From a virus: DNA of 64,000 nucleotides. A program made the position numbers and the translations under genes. How positions within the stretch are numbered: position 1 is the stretch's first letter; each line of letters starts with the position of its first letter. The stretch is taken from positions 1 to 64,000 of IMG/VR virus record IMGVR_UViG_3300027985_000978. One strand, 5' to 3'. The notes beneath the pieces were generated by a model. That model was not told the DNA's origin and ran no database searches. It was given only the letters and a program-made list of their open reading frames with translations. Below, in pieces: positions 50,001-58,358 of the stretch.

Positions 50001-50485
50001 GAACCAGTGGGTTTTGGTGTGGTATTTTTTGGTTCTTTTTTGGCTTGTTTTGGCGTTTCCTCTGCAATAATTTGGCGGCTTGCTTTTACCTGTTGCAGTC
50101 CTGAAATACCTTTTCTTGCCGTTTCAATGCCACTTTCAGCGGTATTAATCACTGATTGGTTAATACTGGTATCAGGTGTGCCAGTATTGGTATTTCTGCT
50201 TTGTTGCTTTTGTGATTGCTTCTGCTCTTTTTGGCCTGAATTAATGCCAGAAGAGACACTGTTTTGCACAGTGCCTTTTTGCATGGTTCGGGCGTTCTGG
50301 ATGTTCGATTGACGCATCAGGGCGCGTAACTGTTTCTCGCCTTGCTTCTCAAGCGTGCTGGTCAAGTCAGCCAGATCGAGATAAACGTTAGTCTTCAATT
50401 CCTGCACAGTCATTGTGCCAACGTCTAAAGCGTCAACCGTCTGGATATCTGGATTGTCTATGTTGTCGTTTACGTTCTCAGCCAT
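47057..50485 (-). CDS. sit: Tape measure protein with lytic transglycosylase domain (Sit-like)
   Basis: 1142 residues, near P1 Sit (1140 from memory). The N-terminal third is Gln/Thr/Ala-rich and basic; residues about 560-870 contain repeated Gly/Ala-rich segments (MGGLTSGISGLAGDL and similar, at least three versions). From about 868 there is an SLT domain: LNAVAGVESGGNPLAHNKSG (catalytic E883), then ATGLFQFMPSTASAMGG and QQGMAGG. The protein sets tail length and cuts peptidoglycan on injection. Confidence 0.9.
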   Translation of the reverse strand: MAENVNDNIDNPDIQTVDALDVGTMTVQELKTNVYLDLADLTSTLEKQGEKQLRALMRQSNIQNARTMQKGTVQNSVSSGINSGQKEQKQSQKQQSRNTNTGTPDTSINQSVINTAESGIETARKGISGLQQVKASRQIIAEETPKQAKKEPKNTTPKPTGSVPVTGKNKPYDPKTARRNRTIEIDAPAAEVVPARAAAPAKPETPPAQDSKNNGYYVDANGRLRRPDGKFASKVELRRYHNEQNQDVDEKTAAKRANANGAQMGFLAKAIGRLTGKAAETDATNAAGVAAGGSYWLAAKEVAEMASNFKESLRLRKLTSVKGVKEYASNKARGVKRVVTAPVRAGKALFNRVTGRKQETTATPPAAPAKTPAAPVSGSKTAFEQGVKTKADDARAEKQINVIEANHEQTQQVLEEILDELKPKQKGLVDSLLGGGKQLWDMTRGRRGQRGTVGGRRGSTRKVSRKATTKRGRVGRAAGGLLDTAEEVLDDLDNSQGIDINNNGTGKDKTKTTGKEKTGKTAKAERSTVAKTKAERKAMARGRKTPTLGRNSKGLVRKTGLLSRVTGAIPKAISEIPSVASAASVGKNAAKMTGKGLLSVGKGAAELTGKGVLAGARALPLVGQALALGMAGYDAYNGYNDTEAQKGIFNLKDGQQATTGQKSSTAAANVLDMGGLTSGISGLAGDLAGWAGMKNTQDALTFDSGDIAKAMYDSMSGGSARKAMGLKDGENMTIGQKLASGTASVIDMGGLTSFLAKTVGSVAEDAGIKGAKNAMNFDAGTLAKTIYAPFSDKGALGSLAKSVGDFNSDSIVDAIKDLISVVKVGGDNGDTTINNTSYSTPSNWSGQYSGKMPNGVQIPLALSQMGKEAALPDGYLNAVAGVESGGNPLAHNKSGATGLFQFMPSTASAMGGFNPFDPEASTKAMVDFTRQNAAYFQKNMGRDATGRELYLMHQQGMAGGTKLLKNPDALASSVVGKQAVLQNGGNANMTARQFAELQMGKYDRQFAANQTAAPLKVGADSKGVKGIPPMLAAPEPQAKPATQVTASTVPLLLQRPPATPVDIQKRNEAKDKAEAQKEQPPLVAKLDPAMGKSLSNIESLLKQQNKGQGGSTTSTKETGRNPTVSGHDYVSGHMSDLARDRG

Positions 50486-50496
50486 GATTCACCGCG

Positions 50497-50694
50497 CTAT
50501 TTGTATTTTTCCACAAGCCCTTCATTCATCATTTCCACCAGCGGGACGGAACTCTTTAGAATGCTGTCGATTGGCTGTTGCCCGTATATCGTCAGGTTCT
50601 TCAGGATCACGTACCAATCACGGAGCCTATAGCGTTGGTATGAAGTCGATAGGCCGAAATCGGAGCAGTAGAACGGTTGCCGGTACTGGCTCAC
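50497..50694 (-). CDS. Small overlapping protein before the tape measure, 65 aa
   Basis: Starts at a GTG (50694) inside the end of the 272-aa gene, 9 bases after a strong AGGAGG in that gene. A TAG two codons upstream closes the frame, so this is independent initiation, not a simple extension. Tyr/Arg-rich. Its place right before the tape measure gene matches the second tail assembly chaperone of many phages. Confidence 0.6.
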   Translation of the reverse strand: MSQYRQPFYCSDFGLSTSYQRYRLRDWYVILKNLTIYGQQPIDSILKSSVPLVEMMNEGLVEKYK

Positions 50695-51445
50695 CCTCTA
50701 CTGCCTCCTTAGCTTTCGTATCGCAATACAACGGCGGGGAAACTACATCTACCTGTCCATCATGCAACTCAACCGGTAAGCCGTGGCGCAACTCTTCAGC
50801 AGCCACTAAACAGCGTGCCACCAGCGGTTGAAACTCACTCACGCGATCCATATTGCGCACCATGTCTAACTTGGCTTCGGTGGCTTCTTCCCATGACAAG
50901 CCTTCGTGCTGTTGCAGGCTGAACGAATGCACAACTTCCAGCACTTTGATTTCAGCTTTCAGGCGTCTGGTTTGCGCTTCGTCAGCGCCGGTTAGTTCAA
51001 ACCGCTTCTCTTCCAGATGGGTGACGGCGCGACCGTCTAACGGATGGAAACGGGCCGGTAATTCTTTGTCCTGATAGAAAACAACGTCTTCAATGAACGG
51101 ATCACCGCTCAAGGTCAGTACGCCATCATCCAGTTCAAGCAGATCGATATCGACATGATGTGTTTCACCGCAATGAGAACACTCATAGCTGTACGCAAGG
51201 CGCGTATCGTCATGAATACCTATATAAATCCACCAAAGCGCTGTACGGCGATCCTGTGCCGTCCAAATGAGCGGATCGGGACTGCCTTCACTGGTCATTA
51301 GCTGGCGCAGATAATCCGTAGTCGCGGATTCTTCGAGTTCGGGCCGGATACCGGTAAAATCAATCGTGTCAGCCACGGTCGGCGCTCGAAACTGGATCTT
51401 AACTTTTGGCTGGCTAGGCAATGGAAACGGGGGGATAGAAAGCAT
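50627..51445 (-). CDS. Tail assembly protein with a zinc-ribbon-like CxxC, 272 aa
   Basis: Contains CSHCGETHHVD (residues about 88-98), a single C-x-x-C with neighbouring His that could bind zinc. The rest is helical and acidic. It lies directly upstream of the small overlapping gene and the tape measure, the usual place of tail assembly chaperones. P1 PmgB is a similar-sized protein here by memory. Family not firmly recognised. Confidence 0.6.
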   Translation of the reverse strand: MLSIPPFPLPSQPKVKIQFRAPTVADTIDFTGIRPELEESATTDYLRQLMTSEGSPDPLIWTAQDRRTALWWIYIGIHDDTRLAYSYECSHCGETHHVDIDLLELDDGVLTLSGDPFIEDVVFYQDKELPARFHPLDGRAVTHLEEKRFELTGADEAQTRRLKAEIKVLEVVHSFSLQQHEGLSWEEATEAKLDMVRNMDRVSEFQPLVARCLVAAEELRHGLPVELHDGQVDVVSPPLYCDTKAKEAVEGEPVPATVLLLRFRPIDFIPTL

Positions 51446-51455
51446 TTAAAGCCCC

Positions 51456-52049
51456 TTATGATCGGTGACATTCAAAAGTAACTGGATACGACACGAACTG
51501 ATTCAGTTCAGCGCGGGAACGGGAAACCTCGTAGCCGCCAATCGAGACACGCCACTCTGATTCAAGTACCTCTTTGTCACTGGATAAAATGCGATACATG
51601 CGCATCTTGGTTAGATACTTGCTCGATAGGTTTACCGTGCCGTCTGCATTCGTGACCTTATCCGCCATGCTGTCGAAATACTTCATGAGGCGGCCATCTT
51701 CGTGATCGCGCACTGTCAGGGAGATTTCTGTAATGGTTCGGTTGATCGGGGAGTTAATGGAAATACTGCCGATCTGCTTGGTTTCATACTCAACGGTTAA
51801 TTGGCCGTAAGTCACATCCCGCACATACATATCAAAATCAGTCGGCGCACCGTCGATCTCGATTCGGAATTGCCAGCCTTGCTGAAAGGGTGTCTCGATC
51901 AGCTGTTTGACAATCCGGCGTTGTGATTGCAGATATTTACCGGCTGTACTGCCGCCGTACTTGTTGGGTTGCAGCATACCCAGCAGGGACGACGACGAAC
52001 TAGAAGACGACGAACTAAACAGGGAAAGGATCGAGCTAACAATGGACAT
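51456..52049 (-). CDS. Baseplate or tail-tube-associated structural protein, 197 aa
   Basis: The N-terminus holds a run of ten Ser residues (about 12-21), then a conserved-looking domain: QGWQFRIEIDGAPTDFDMYV, and MADKVTNADG. The pattern resembles T4 gp54/gp19-like tube or tube-initiator proteins. The serine run is encoded by a short imperfect DNA repeat (about 51985-52015) which may vary in length. Function inferred from position among tail genes. Confidence 0.6.
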   Translation of the reverse strand: MSIVSSILSLFSSSSSSSSSSLLGMLQPNKYGGSTAGKYLQSQRRIVKQLIETPFQQGWQFRIEIDGAPTDFDMYVRDVTYGQLTVEYETKQIGSISINSPINRTITEISLTVRDHEDGRLMKYFDSMADKVTNADGTVNLSSKYLTKMRMYRILSSDKEVLESEWRVSIGGYEVSRSRAELNQFVSYPVTFECHRS

Positions 52050-52058
52050 GAGCCCCCC

Positions 52059-52634
52059 TTAGAGCGGCTGGATCGTAATGATTGGCAGGATTGCCCGTTG
52101 TGCCTTCATTGCTTCACGCAAGGCGGTTAATTGCGCCTCTCGGTCTTGTGGTGACGGAATGCGGGAGATATCCATGCGTCCAGCTTCTTGCACCCGTGCT
52201 GTGCGCTCGTCGTTCGGAATAGCGATCAGCACTTCTAAGTAGTCCTGAATCATACCAATGCTGGTGGCGGGTAACTGGTAAGTGTCCTGATCGATAGCGC
52301 GTAGATTGACCAGATACATAAACCGCACCGGAAACACGGTGGATTCGTCCAGTTCAAGCGTCAAAGCGCCTTGCTCGTCGGTCAGCACGTCCACCGGCAC
52401 ATAGTCACCGTTCGCACCGGTAGCAACGATAGGCGCTAAGTAATCATCAGGCAGAGAGTAGGTTGCGGGTAAAACTGAATCGGCTGGCTCTGATAAACGC
52501 ACAACCTTTGTCACACCCGCTAAATCTTGGTATTGGCCTAGTGCATCAGTCAGTAATTGATGTTGCTGGGTTTCATCCACCAGCAACACCGAAAAGCGAC
52601 GAACTACACCAGCTAAAAGCTCGGTAGCAGTCAT
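52059..52634 (-). CDS. Head-tail connector or tail completion-like protein, 191 aa
   Basis: Mostly helical N-terminus (ELLAGVVRRFSVLLVDETQQ), a beta middle and a C-terminal helix. The phrase YQDLAGVTKVVRLSEP fits phage neck or connector proteins but no specific family is certain. Transcribed between tube-like genes. Confidence 0.5.
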   Translation of the reverse strand: MTATELLAGVVRRFSVLLVDETQQHQLLTDALGQYQDLAGVTKVVRLSEPADSVLPATYSLPDDYLAPIVATGANGDYVPVDVLTDEQGALTLELDESTVFPVRFMYLVNLRAIDQDTYQLPATSIGMIQDYLEVLIAIPNDERTARVQEAGRMDISRIPSPQDREAQLTALREAMKAQRAILPIITIQPL

Positions 52635-52640
52635 CGTTTA

Positions 52641-53141
52641 TTATTCCCACTCGTACCAGTTGTAAGTGATAGTCATGTTAGGTTTAACCAGCGCTTGCAC
52701 GTCTTCAGTTGCCAGATCGATTGCATCACAACGGATCTTGCAGTGCTCAAGGCGGCAAGTAGTCCCTGTCGGGCTTTTACCGGCTAATGATTCAGGCGTA
52801 GGGCGGATAGTGATATCAACGTATTTCTTACCGCGTACCAAGTCAGTAACGAAAGGAACCACGATACCCTTAATGGTTTCTACACAGCTAACGGTCACTT
52901 CGCCTTTGTTTTCAAGCGGCCCAGCTTGCGTGAAGCTCACACCCATTGGGCCGAAATCTTCAACGTCAGCGCGGCCCTGAGCCGGTAACTGAGTAGTGCG
53001 CACTAATACGGTCATGTTTGGATTGTTGTTAAAAACCATCTCAAACTCTGCACCGCTCATTTTCTCGCCAGCGTCTAAGTTTTTGCGAAACTGTTGTTTC
53101 ACAAAGCTCATGTTGCCTTTTGCGTTGCTATGTCCAGACAT
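52641..53141 (-). CDS. Putative tail tube protein, 166 aa
   Basis: Beta-rich with a long hairpin region; NMTVLVRTTQLPAQGRADVE, FGPMGVSFTQAG and DLVRGKKYVDITIRP give the strand pattern of tail tube proteins of contractile phages. About 166 residues is right for a tube subunit. It lies a few genes from the sheath gene. An alternative is a tube-like baseplate ring protein. Confidence 0.65.
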   Translation of the reverse strand: MSGHSNAKGNMSFVKQQFRKNLDAGEKMSGAEFEMVFNNNPNMTVLVRTTQLPAQGRADVEDFGPMGVSFTQAGPLENKGEVTVSCVETIKGIVVPFVTDLVRGKKYVDITIRPTPESLAGKSPTGTTCRLEHCKIRCDAIDLATEDVQALVKPNMTITYNWYEWE

Positions 53142-53156
53142 AGAAAAAAGCTCCTG

Positions 53157-53753
53157 TTATGTATACAGATTCGGGATTTCTGAACGATTGATCATTTGGA
53201 ACGGCGTTAGGGATAAGTTGACCGTGTTTCGGGTCATGTATCCGTCTTTCGTGCGGGGAGCATCTAACTCTGATTGCACCTCAAGGATCAGAACGTTGGT
53301 CATCACAAAGCGGCGGCCAACGTTGACCGTGACAGACAACGGCGTTAAGCCTGAAGCCTTGGTTAAATCAATGCCTGATACGTTCCCCAGCTGGGGGGAG
53401 GCCATCTGTTCCAGCGCCATGATTGCCAGATCTACTTCCATCTGTGCGTTGTTGACGGCCTGAAAATACAGGGGCAGGGATAGTGTGGGCGGCGTTGTGC
53501 CTTCCCACACCATACGGGAGTTAAACTGTGTAACCAGTGTTTGGCCCGTGCCTGCCTGTAACAGATCGGATACCTTATCCAGACCTGCCGCTTTACCGGC
53601 TGTATCGCTCTCAAACGGTGAAGTCCAGTTGGAGGTCAGCGACTTGCTGGCCCCATCCCCGATATAACCAGTAACCATCACGCCACCCTGAGAAATGCGG
53701 CATTTTAGGTACTGACTGATCCCGTCGTTGTTTGACACTCCATATTGCGGCAT
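53157..53753 (-). CDS. Tail structural protein, 198 aa
   Basis: Beta-rich, tube- or ring-like (KCRISQGGVMVTGYIGDG near the start, then LSLPLYFQAVNNAQMEVDLA, then a strand-rich C-terminus). It may be a second tube-type ring protein of the baseplate. No certain family. Confidence 0.55.
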   Translation of the reverse strand: MPQYGVSNNDGISQYLKCRISQGGVMVTGYIGDGASKSLTSNWTSPFESDTAGKAAGLDKVSDLLQAGTGQTLVTQFNSRMVWEGTTPPTLSLPLYFQAVNNAQMEVDLAIMALEQMASPQLGNVSGIDLTKASGLTPLSVTVNVGRRFVMTNVLILEVQSELDAPRTKDGYMTRNTVNLSLTPFQMINRSEIPNLYT

Positions 53754-53765
53754 GTCTAAAACCCC

Positions 53766-54464
53766 TTACAGGCCGCGTTTAGCGCGGATCTTCATGGATT
53801 TTTTGCGTGCCAGTTTCGCCGCGCCGGTATTCGCTTTCATGCGTGCTTTTTTCAAAGCTGCTCGCTGTGCTGAAGACAGACGTTTTTTGCGCAGTGGGCG
53901 GCGGATCTGTTTCAGTACGCCATTGCGAACCACTTTCACCAGCGATTCCAGCATGACTGATTCACGGACAGAGAATTCACCGATCAGGGTGTCTTCGTCT
54001 GCACCGTCAGCGTCCAGCGCGTCACCAGCAGCGATAAACGCTTGCGCGGCTGCCGTGTCATCACCGGACATTGCATCGTTCGCAACTTTGGCCGGAACGC
54101 CTAAATACGCCAGCGCTTCGCCCATCAGAGACAAGTAGTTTTCGTACTCGCCCTGTTCATCGTCTGGTGATACTTCGCCGTCTTCGTCAACGTCAGCCAT
54201 GCCTTGCGCTAATGCGTCCAGCGCGTCGGCTGAATCATCACCTTCAGCAACCCATTCCATGATCAGTGCCATAGAGTCAGCACGGATAGATTGCAGCGCC
54301 GCAGTCGTCATTGCGTCATCCATTGCCGCACCCGCTTCAGCAGATTCAAAGAATTGCTTCTCTGTCACTTCCGCAGCTGGCGCAGCTTTTGGATCTAAGC
54401 CTTCAAACATACGGCTGAAAATTTGCGCAGCTGGTGTGCCGCGCTTCATATCTTCAAATTTCAT
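53766..54464 (-). CDS. Acidic/basic two-part protein, possibly tail or head assembly factor, 232 aa
   Basis: Residues 20-165 are strongly acidic, Ala/Asp/Glu-rich and helical; the last 55 are strongly basic (KQIRRPLRKKRLSSAQRAAL). Such split charge is usual in assembly scaffolds or DNA-binding structural proteins. It follows the sheath gene. Not recognised. Confidence 0.55.
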   Translation of the reverse strand: MKFEDMKRGTPAAQIFSRMFEGLDPKAAPAAEVTEKQFFESAEAGAAMDDAMTTAALQSIRADSMALIMEWVAEGDDSADALDALAQGMADVDEDGEVSPDDEQGEYENYLSLMGEALAYLGVPAKVANDAMSGDDTAAAQAFIAAGDALDADGADEDTLIGEFSVRESVMLESLVKVVRNGVLKQIRRPLRKKRLSSAQRAALKKARMKANTGAAKLARKKSMKIRAKRGL

Positions 54465-54474
54465 GAGTTAGCCC

Positions 54475-56088
54475 TTAACGGATTAAAGAAGGTGAGCCCA
54501 AAATGCGACGTGCAGTGCCGGTTACACAGCAGCCCCATTGAACGTTCCATGAGTCAATCGCGGTTTGTTCAACGATCAGGGTGTAAGGACTATCGCCGTC
54601 ATCATCTGGATAACGTGGCGTAACCAGCGCTTCCGCAGTCACAAAGTTTTCCAGCACTTCAGTCATGCCACGGGTTAAGCCGCGCTCGGTGATACCGTCA
54701 GGACTGTGCTTCAGCTGGCGTGCAAGGTCATAGAACTGGCGTGAAATCGCGTTCATCACAGAGGAAACATGCTGAAAGCGCAGATAGTCTTCAGTTGAGC
54801 GGCAAGTAATCGCGTCATCAATCATCAGTAAGCCGGTTGAAGACAGACCAAGTTTGTTGATACGGGCCTTATACATGGCCTTCTCGTCAGCAGTGCCGAT
54901 ACCAGACAGGACTTTGATTTCACGACGGTTAATGATGCCGCGATCTTCACCCGCTGGTGAGTAATGCCAGCCACCGACAGAACCGGTAGAAATCGCCACG
55001 CCTTCCGCTTTCGCCTGAAACGCAATACCGGAGATACCCCACACAGCGCGACCACCTGAATGTGGATCTTTGGCTGAATACGGGAAGTGGTAGAAACACA
55101 TGTCATGATTGTTCAGATTCATATCTGACATGAATGTGAGCGCACCCGCGTAGCTGGTGGCTGGTGGAATGTCGAAGAATGAATCAATACGGCGGCCTGA
55201 AGCTAAATCGCCCAGCGCTTCGATCACGGTTGTATCGTAGCAACCTAAGCCCAGCACGGCGGTAAAGCCCACCAGCGCATTGTTTAACACTTCAATCGCT
55301 TTATCATATTGCGTTGCAGAGATAGTTTTCTGATCGCCTAAATCACCACCAGCAAAAGCAGTTTTCGTAATACCAGTTGCAAACGCGCTTAAATCCGCGC
55401 CGTCAGCGATTGCGATAGATAAGCATTCGCTCTGTGACTGCAAACGGTTTTCGATGTAGGACGTAACACCCATATCGTCCACGGCATCCAGATTGAAAGA
55501 TACTTCCAATTCTTCAACCGTGTATTCCACACCAAACTTATCTAGTGCCGATAAAGTCAGCGTGAATGACCCATCTTTGCCATCAATCGGCGTCATTTCG
55601 ATGAAGCGGCCTGATACGTCACCATCTTTTGGATAGAGAACGAATAAATCACCTTCAGAGCTGACACTTGGAATCACACCAAAAGCAGCTGTACTTCCTA
55701 CTGGTGTAACTGGAACTGGATCACCCTCAAGTGGATTATTTGCCGCGTTCAATTCAACGTCAGTTACGCGCAGATATGGGAAAATAGCTTCTTCAGCCAC
55801 CACACGCACAACGTAGCCTGAACCACCTTCCACCGCGTCAGCAACGTGACGTAATGGCTCTGCAATAACGCTGCCTAATGATGGGTGATACGGTAAACCC
55901 AGCTTGCTTTTCCAAGTCGATTTGTCGATCTGGATGATTTCAAACGGCTGGCCCTTTTCACTGATCACGACACCAGCGAAAATTGACTCACTACCCGTGC
56001 CGCCCGTGGAAATGGTAGTGCTGGCGTTGATTGCCTGCACTGCCACTTGTGCCACGTTCGACAGGGTTAATGGAATCGCGTTATTCAT
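54475..56088 (-). CDS. 22: Contractile tail sheath protein
   Basis: 537 residues. The N-terminus (LSNVAQVAVQAINASTTIST, FAGVVISEKGQPFEIIQIDK) and the C-terminal core domain (RKMLYK-like region with KINKLGLSSTGLLMIDDAIT and RFQHVSSVMNAISRQFYDLA) have the general organisation of sheath proteins, including the P1 gp22 type. Next to the capsid gene as in P1. Contraction drives the tube through the cell envelope. A double Chi (55153-55167, two octamers sharing one G) lies in it. Confidence 0.75.
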   Translation of the reverse strand: MNNAIPLTLSNVAQVAVQAINASTTISTGGTGSESIFAGVVISEKGQPFEIIQIDKSTWKSKLGLPYHPSLGSVIAEPLRHVADAVEGGSGYVVRVVAEEAIFPYLRVTDVELNAANNPLEGDPVPVTPVGSTAAFGVIPSVSSEGDLFVLYPKDGDVSGRFIEMTPIDGKDGSFTLTLSALDKFGVEYTVEELEVSFNLDAVDDMGVTSYIENRLQSQSECLSIAIADGADLSAFATGITKTAFAGGDLGDQKTISATQYDKAIEVLNNALVGFTAVLGLGCYDTTVIEALGDLASGRRIDSFFDIPPATSYAGALTFMSDMNLNNHDMCFYHFPYSAKDPHSGGRAVWGISGIAFQAKAEGVAISTGSVGGWHYSPAGEDRGIINRREIKVLSGIGTADEKAMYKARINKLGLSSTGLLMIDDAITCRSTEDYLRFQHVSSVMNAISRQFYDLARQLKHSPDGITERGLTRGMTEVLENFVTAEALVTPRYPDDDGDSPYTLIVEQTAIDSWNVQWGCCVTGTARRILGSPSLIR

Positions 56089-56091
56089 TCA

Positions 56092-56469
56092 TTACTCCTT
56101 GGTTTCAGTAACGGTTTGAGATTTGCGGCTGGTGGATTTCTTGTGTGCCGGTTTCGCGGGTTTCGCTGGTTCTTCCGCTGCCGTTTCCGGTTTAACTTCC
56201 GGCTCCGCTACTGGCGCTAATTCCTGAACCGGCGCAACTTCGACGGCTGGCGCTTCTTGCGCAACCGCATCACCAATCACTTTGATTTGCACTGAAGGGA
56301 TTGACGCTTTGATGTGACGGGTTAGCCAATCCGCGTGCTCTTGGCTGGCAACGTCAAACACCTGAAGCCCCCGCGTTGCGAACAGTGAGCGCACGGTGAT
56401 ACCGGCAAACTTGCCCGTACCATGCACGACAGCACGGCTACCAGTAGGGTTATAAACAGATAATTTCAT
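56092..56469 (-). CDS. Hypothetical protein with Pro/Ala/Glu-rich tail, 125 aa
   Basis: Residues 1-68 are a small globular domain; residues 70-118 are an Ala/Pro/Glu/Lys-rich flexible tail. It lies between capsid and sheath genes. Possible capsid decoration or head-completion protein; not recognised. Confidence 0.5.
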   Translation of the reverse strand: MKLSVYNPTGSRAVVHGTGKFAGITVRSLFATRGLQVFDVASQEHADWLTRHIKASIPSVQIKVIGDAVAQEAPAVEVAPVQELAPVAEPEVKPETAAEEPAKPAKPAHKKSTSRKSQTVTETKE

Positions 56470-56523
56470 TGATATTTACCCTCGTTACAGGCGCGGCCAA
56501 TCAGCCGCACCTATGCGCCACGA

Positions 56524-58167
56524 TTAAGCCGGTTGTGTGAAGGTCAGTTTGGTGAAGTAACGGCCACCGTCATTAGGGTGAACGTCGCAGTAAGCCAGTT
56601 CCCACAAGGTATTGCGGTCAACCAATGCTTTAGTGGTTTCGTGGTTGTAAAGCGTTGCAGGAACCGCATCACCGGCTACGATACCGGCTTGGGTGTGCTG
56701 TTCGCCGCGTGCATAGCACAGACAGTCCCACGCGCCCAGCTTGGTATCTGTATCGCCTTTGATTGCTTCAACTTCAGTAGGTACTTCAAAGATTTTGAAC
56801 TGACCAAACAGCACGCCGACATAGTGGATACGCGGTACTTGTTTATAGTTCGGGGCCATCTGGAAGAAGGTAGAGTCCAGCGATTTGATAACTGCACATG
56901 CCGCAGCACCCATGAACAGACCCACCAGACCAGAAACTTTTGTACGCACCAGCATGTCTTGAGACAGAGTGAGTAAAGTCTGATTCAGTGATTCGTAATG
57001 TTCAGAAGGTTTCAGGCCATCCGGTACGGTCAGATCGAATGAAGCGGTATCAGTTGCCGCGATCAACATTTTACGCAGGTTGCGTAAGTCTTTTTCATAC
57101 GCAAGATAGTTGCGTAAATGGTTCATCTGCATAGAGCGCATATCGAGAGAGAATTCACGATTCATTGCCCAATACGCTTGAATGGTGTGCTCTGCCGCGA
57201 TCACGGATTCATGCGGTTTCAGTTTCCATGATTGCATGTCATGAGTGATAGTCGGGATCAGGTCTGCTTTTGCTTCGATGTCTACATCGAATTCCAGCAT
57301 CAGCTTCATACCAGATGGCAGTTCAGCACCAGAAGTGATAACCGCAACACCTGTTGCATAGGTCAGTGTGGCGTTCAGGGTAATTTCAGTTTCACCAACG
57401 GTGACAGAACCAAACAACTTCGCTGATTGACCGTCGATTTCGGTAGCAACTACTTTGCGGTTTGCCAGCAGTTTGACCGTGCCTTTTTTGAACGGAACAA
57501 CAGTCTGGAAGCCAGCAGTTGAAGAGTCGTAAGTGAAAGATGTTTTCACGCCATCCGGTTGTTGGTCAGCCAAGAACGGGTAGATCTGGTTCATTGACGC
57601 ATATTGACCATTCGCAAACAGGCCGATTTCATCACCCGCTGTGTAGTCACCGAAGGTTGAGCCAGCCACGCGGCGGATTTCAAAAATTTCAGTTTCGTTT
57701 GCTTGTGCTGGGATGTAAGTTACAGCGTCAGAAGTTGCCGCCATCAGCATAACAGGCAGGATCAGACCGGCTTGTTTAGCGCGGATTTCAACACCTTCAG
57801 AAGTGGACAGGGAAGTACCGATACTTTCCAACATCTTCACATTACCGTCAGCTGAAATGCCGGTAGTGATATTGCGTAATGATTGCGCCGCAGACGCTAA
57901 GATCTCGTCAGAAGGCAGCGTACCGTAGCAGTCATAGAATTCTTTGATAGCAGAACCCCACGCCACCGCAACACCACCAGCATGAGCGCCTAACGCTTCA
58001 AACATGGGATGTTTTTCAGCCATTGCAGCGATAGCGTTCATACGCGCTTTGTCGTCAGCGATAAAACCAGACTGATCAAACATTGCATCGACACAAACGG
58101 CGCGGATCTGTTCCGAATCTTGAGTAATAGCAGCGACTCGCGCCGCGTGTTTTTGTTTAGCAGACAT
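56524..58167 (-). CDS. 23: Major capsid protein
   Basis: 547 residues from ATG 58167 (MSAKQKHAARV), preceded by AGGGGC; the frame extends to 58266 but that part lies in the promoter leader. The long N-terminal helical region up to about residue 110 could be a cleaved delta domain. The core (GVEIRAKQAGLILPVMLMAA onward) and the length agree with the P1 gp23/T4 gp23-like capsid group, HK97 fold. It is the first gene of the sheath/tail unit and has an upstream TGATTAGGA element. Confidence 0.75.
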   Translation of the reverse strand: MSAKQKHAARVAAITQDSEQIRAVCVDAMFDQSGFIADDKARMNAIAAMAEKHPMFEALGAHAGGVAVAWGSAIKEFYDCYGTLPSDEILASAAQSLRNITTGISADGNVKMLESIGTSLSTSEGVEIRAKQAGLILPVMLMAATSDAVTYIPAQANETEIFEIRRVAGSTFGDYTAGDEIGLFANGQYASMNQIYPFLADQQPDGVKTSFTYDSSTAGFQTVVPFKKGTVKLLANRKVVATEIDGQSAKLFGSVTVGETEITLNATLTYATGVAVITSGAELPSGMKLMLEFDVDIEAKADLIPTITHDMQSWKLKPHESVIAAEHTIQAYWAMNREFSLDMRSMQMNHLRNYLAYEKDLRNLRKMLIAATDTASFDLTVPDGLKPSEHYESLNQTLLTLSQDMLVRTKVSGLVGLFMGAAACAVIKSLDSTFFQMAPNYKQVPRIHYVGVLFGQFKIFEVPTEVEAIKGDTDTKLGAWDCLCYARGEQHTQAGIVAGDAVPATLYNHETTKALVDRNTLWELAYCDVHPNDGGRYFTKLTFTQPA

Positions 58168-58250
58168 TGAATTGCCCCTATTGTTTAAAAAACGGCTAAG
58201 AGCTGGTTCTGACCAACTCCAAATAGGGCAACAAATTGTATGGGGGATGG

Positions 58251-58264
58251 GAGTGTAACCACTC
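58251..58264. promoter_or_regulatory. Inverted repeat in the major capsid leader
   Basis: GAGTG - TAAC - CACTC. On the minus strand it is followed by CATACAATTT (a TACAAT -10) and then GTTGCCC, so it lies where an activator of a late promoter would bind. Confidence 0.5.
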
Positions 58265-58285
58265 AAGGGTCGTAAGCCGATCTCT

Positions 58286-58296
58286 TGATTAGGAAG
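58286..58296. promoter_or_regulatory. TGATTAGGA element, copy j, upstream of the capsid gene
   Basis: TGATTAGGAAG between the capsid start and the end of the 259-aa gene. It suggests the capsid unit is under the same control as early genes. Confidence 0.6.
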
Positions 58297-58358
58297 TGAT
58301 TACACTGCAATCATATAACAAAGTTTTTGATCAGTGGTGAAACCTGTTTTTACAGGGG

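Noticed and set aside
47142-50312. Several long + strand frames across the tape measure gene
   Set aside because: All lie antisense to the 1142-aa gene with an SLT domain; products are low-complexity and have no start signals.
50497-51445. Programmed frameshift joining the 272-aa and 65-aa frames
   Set aside because: The second frame has a strong AGGAGG and its own GTG, is closed by a TAG two codons upstream, and no clear slippery sequence was found in the overlap.
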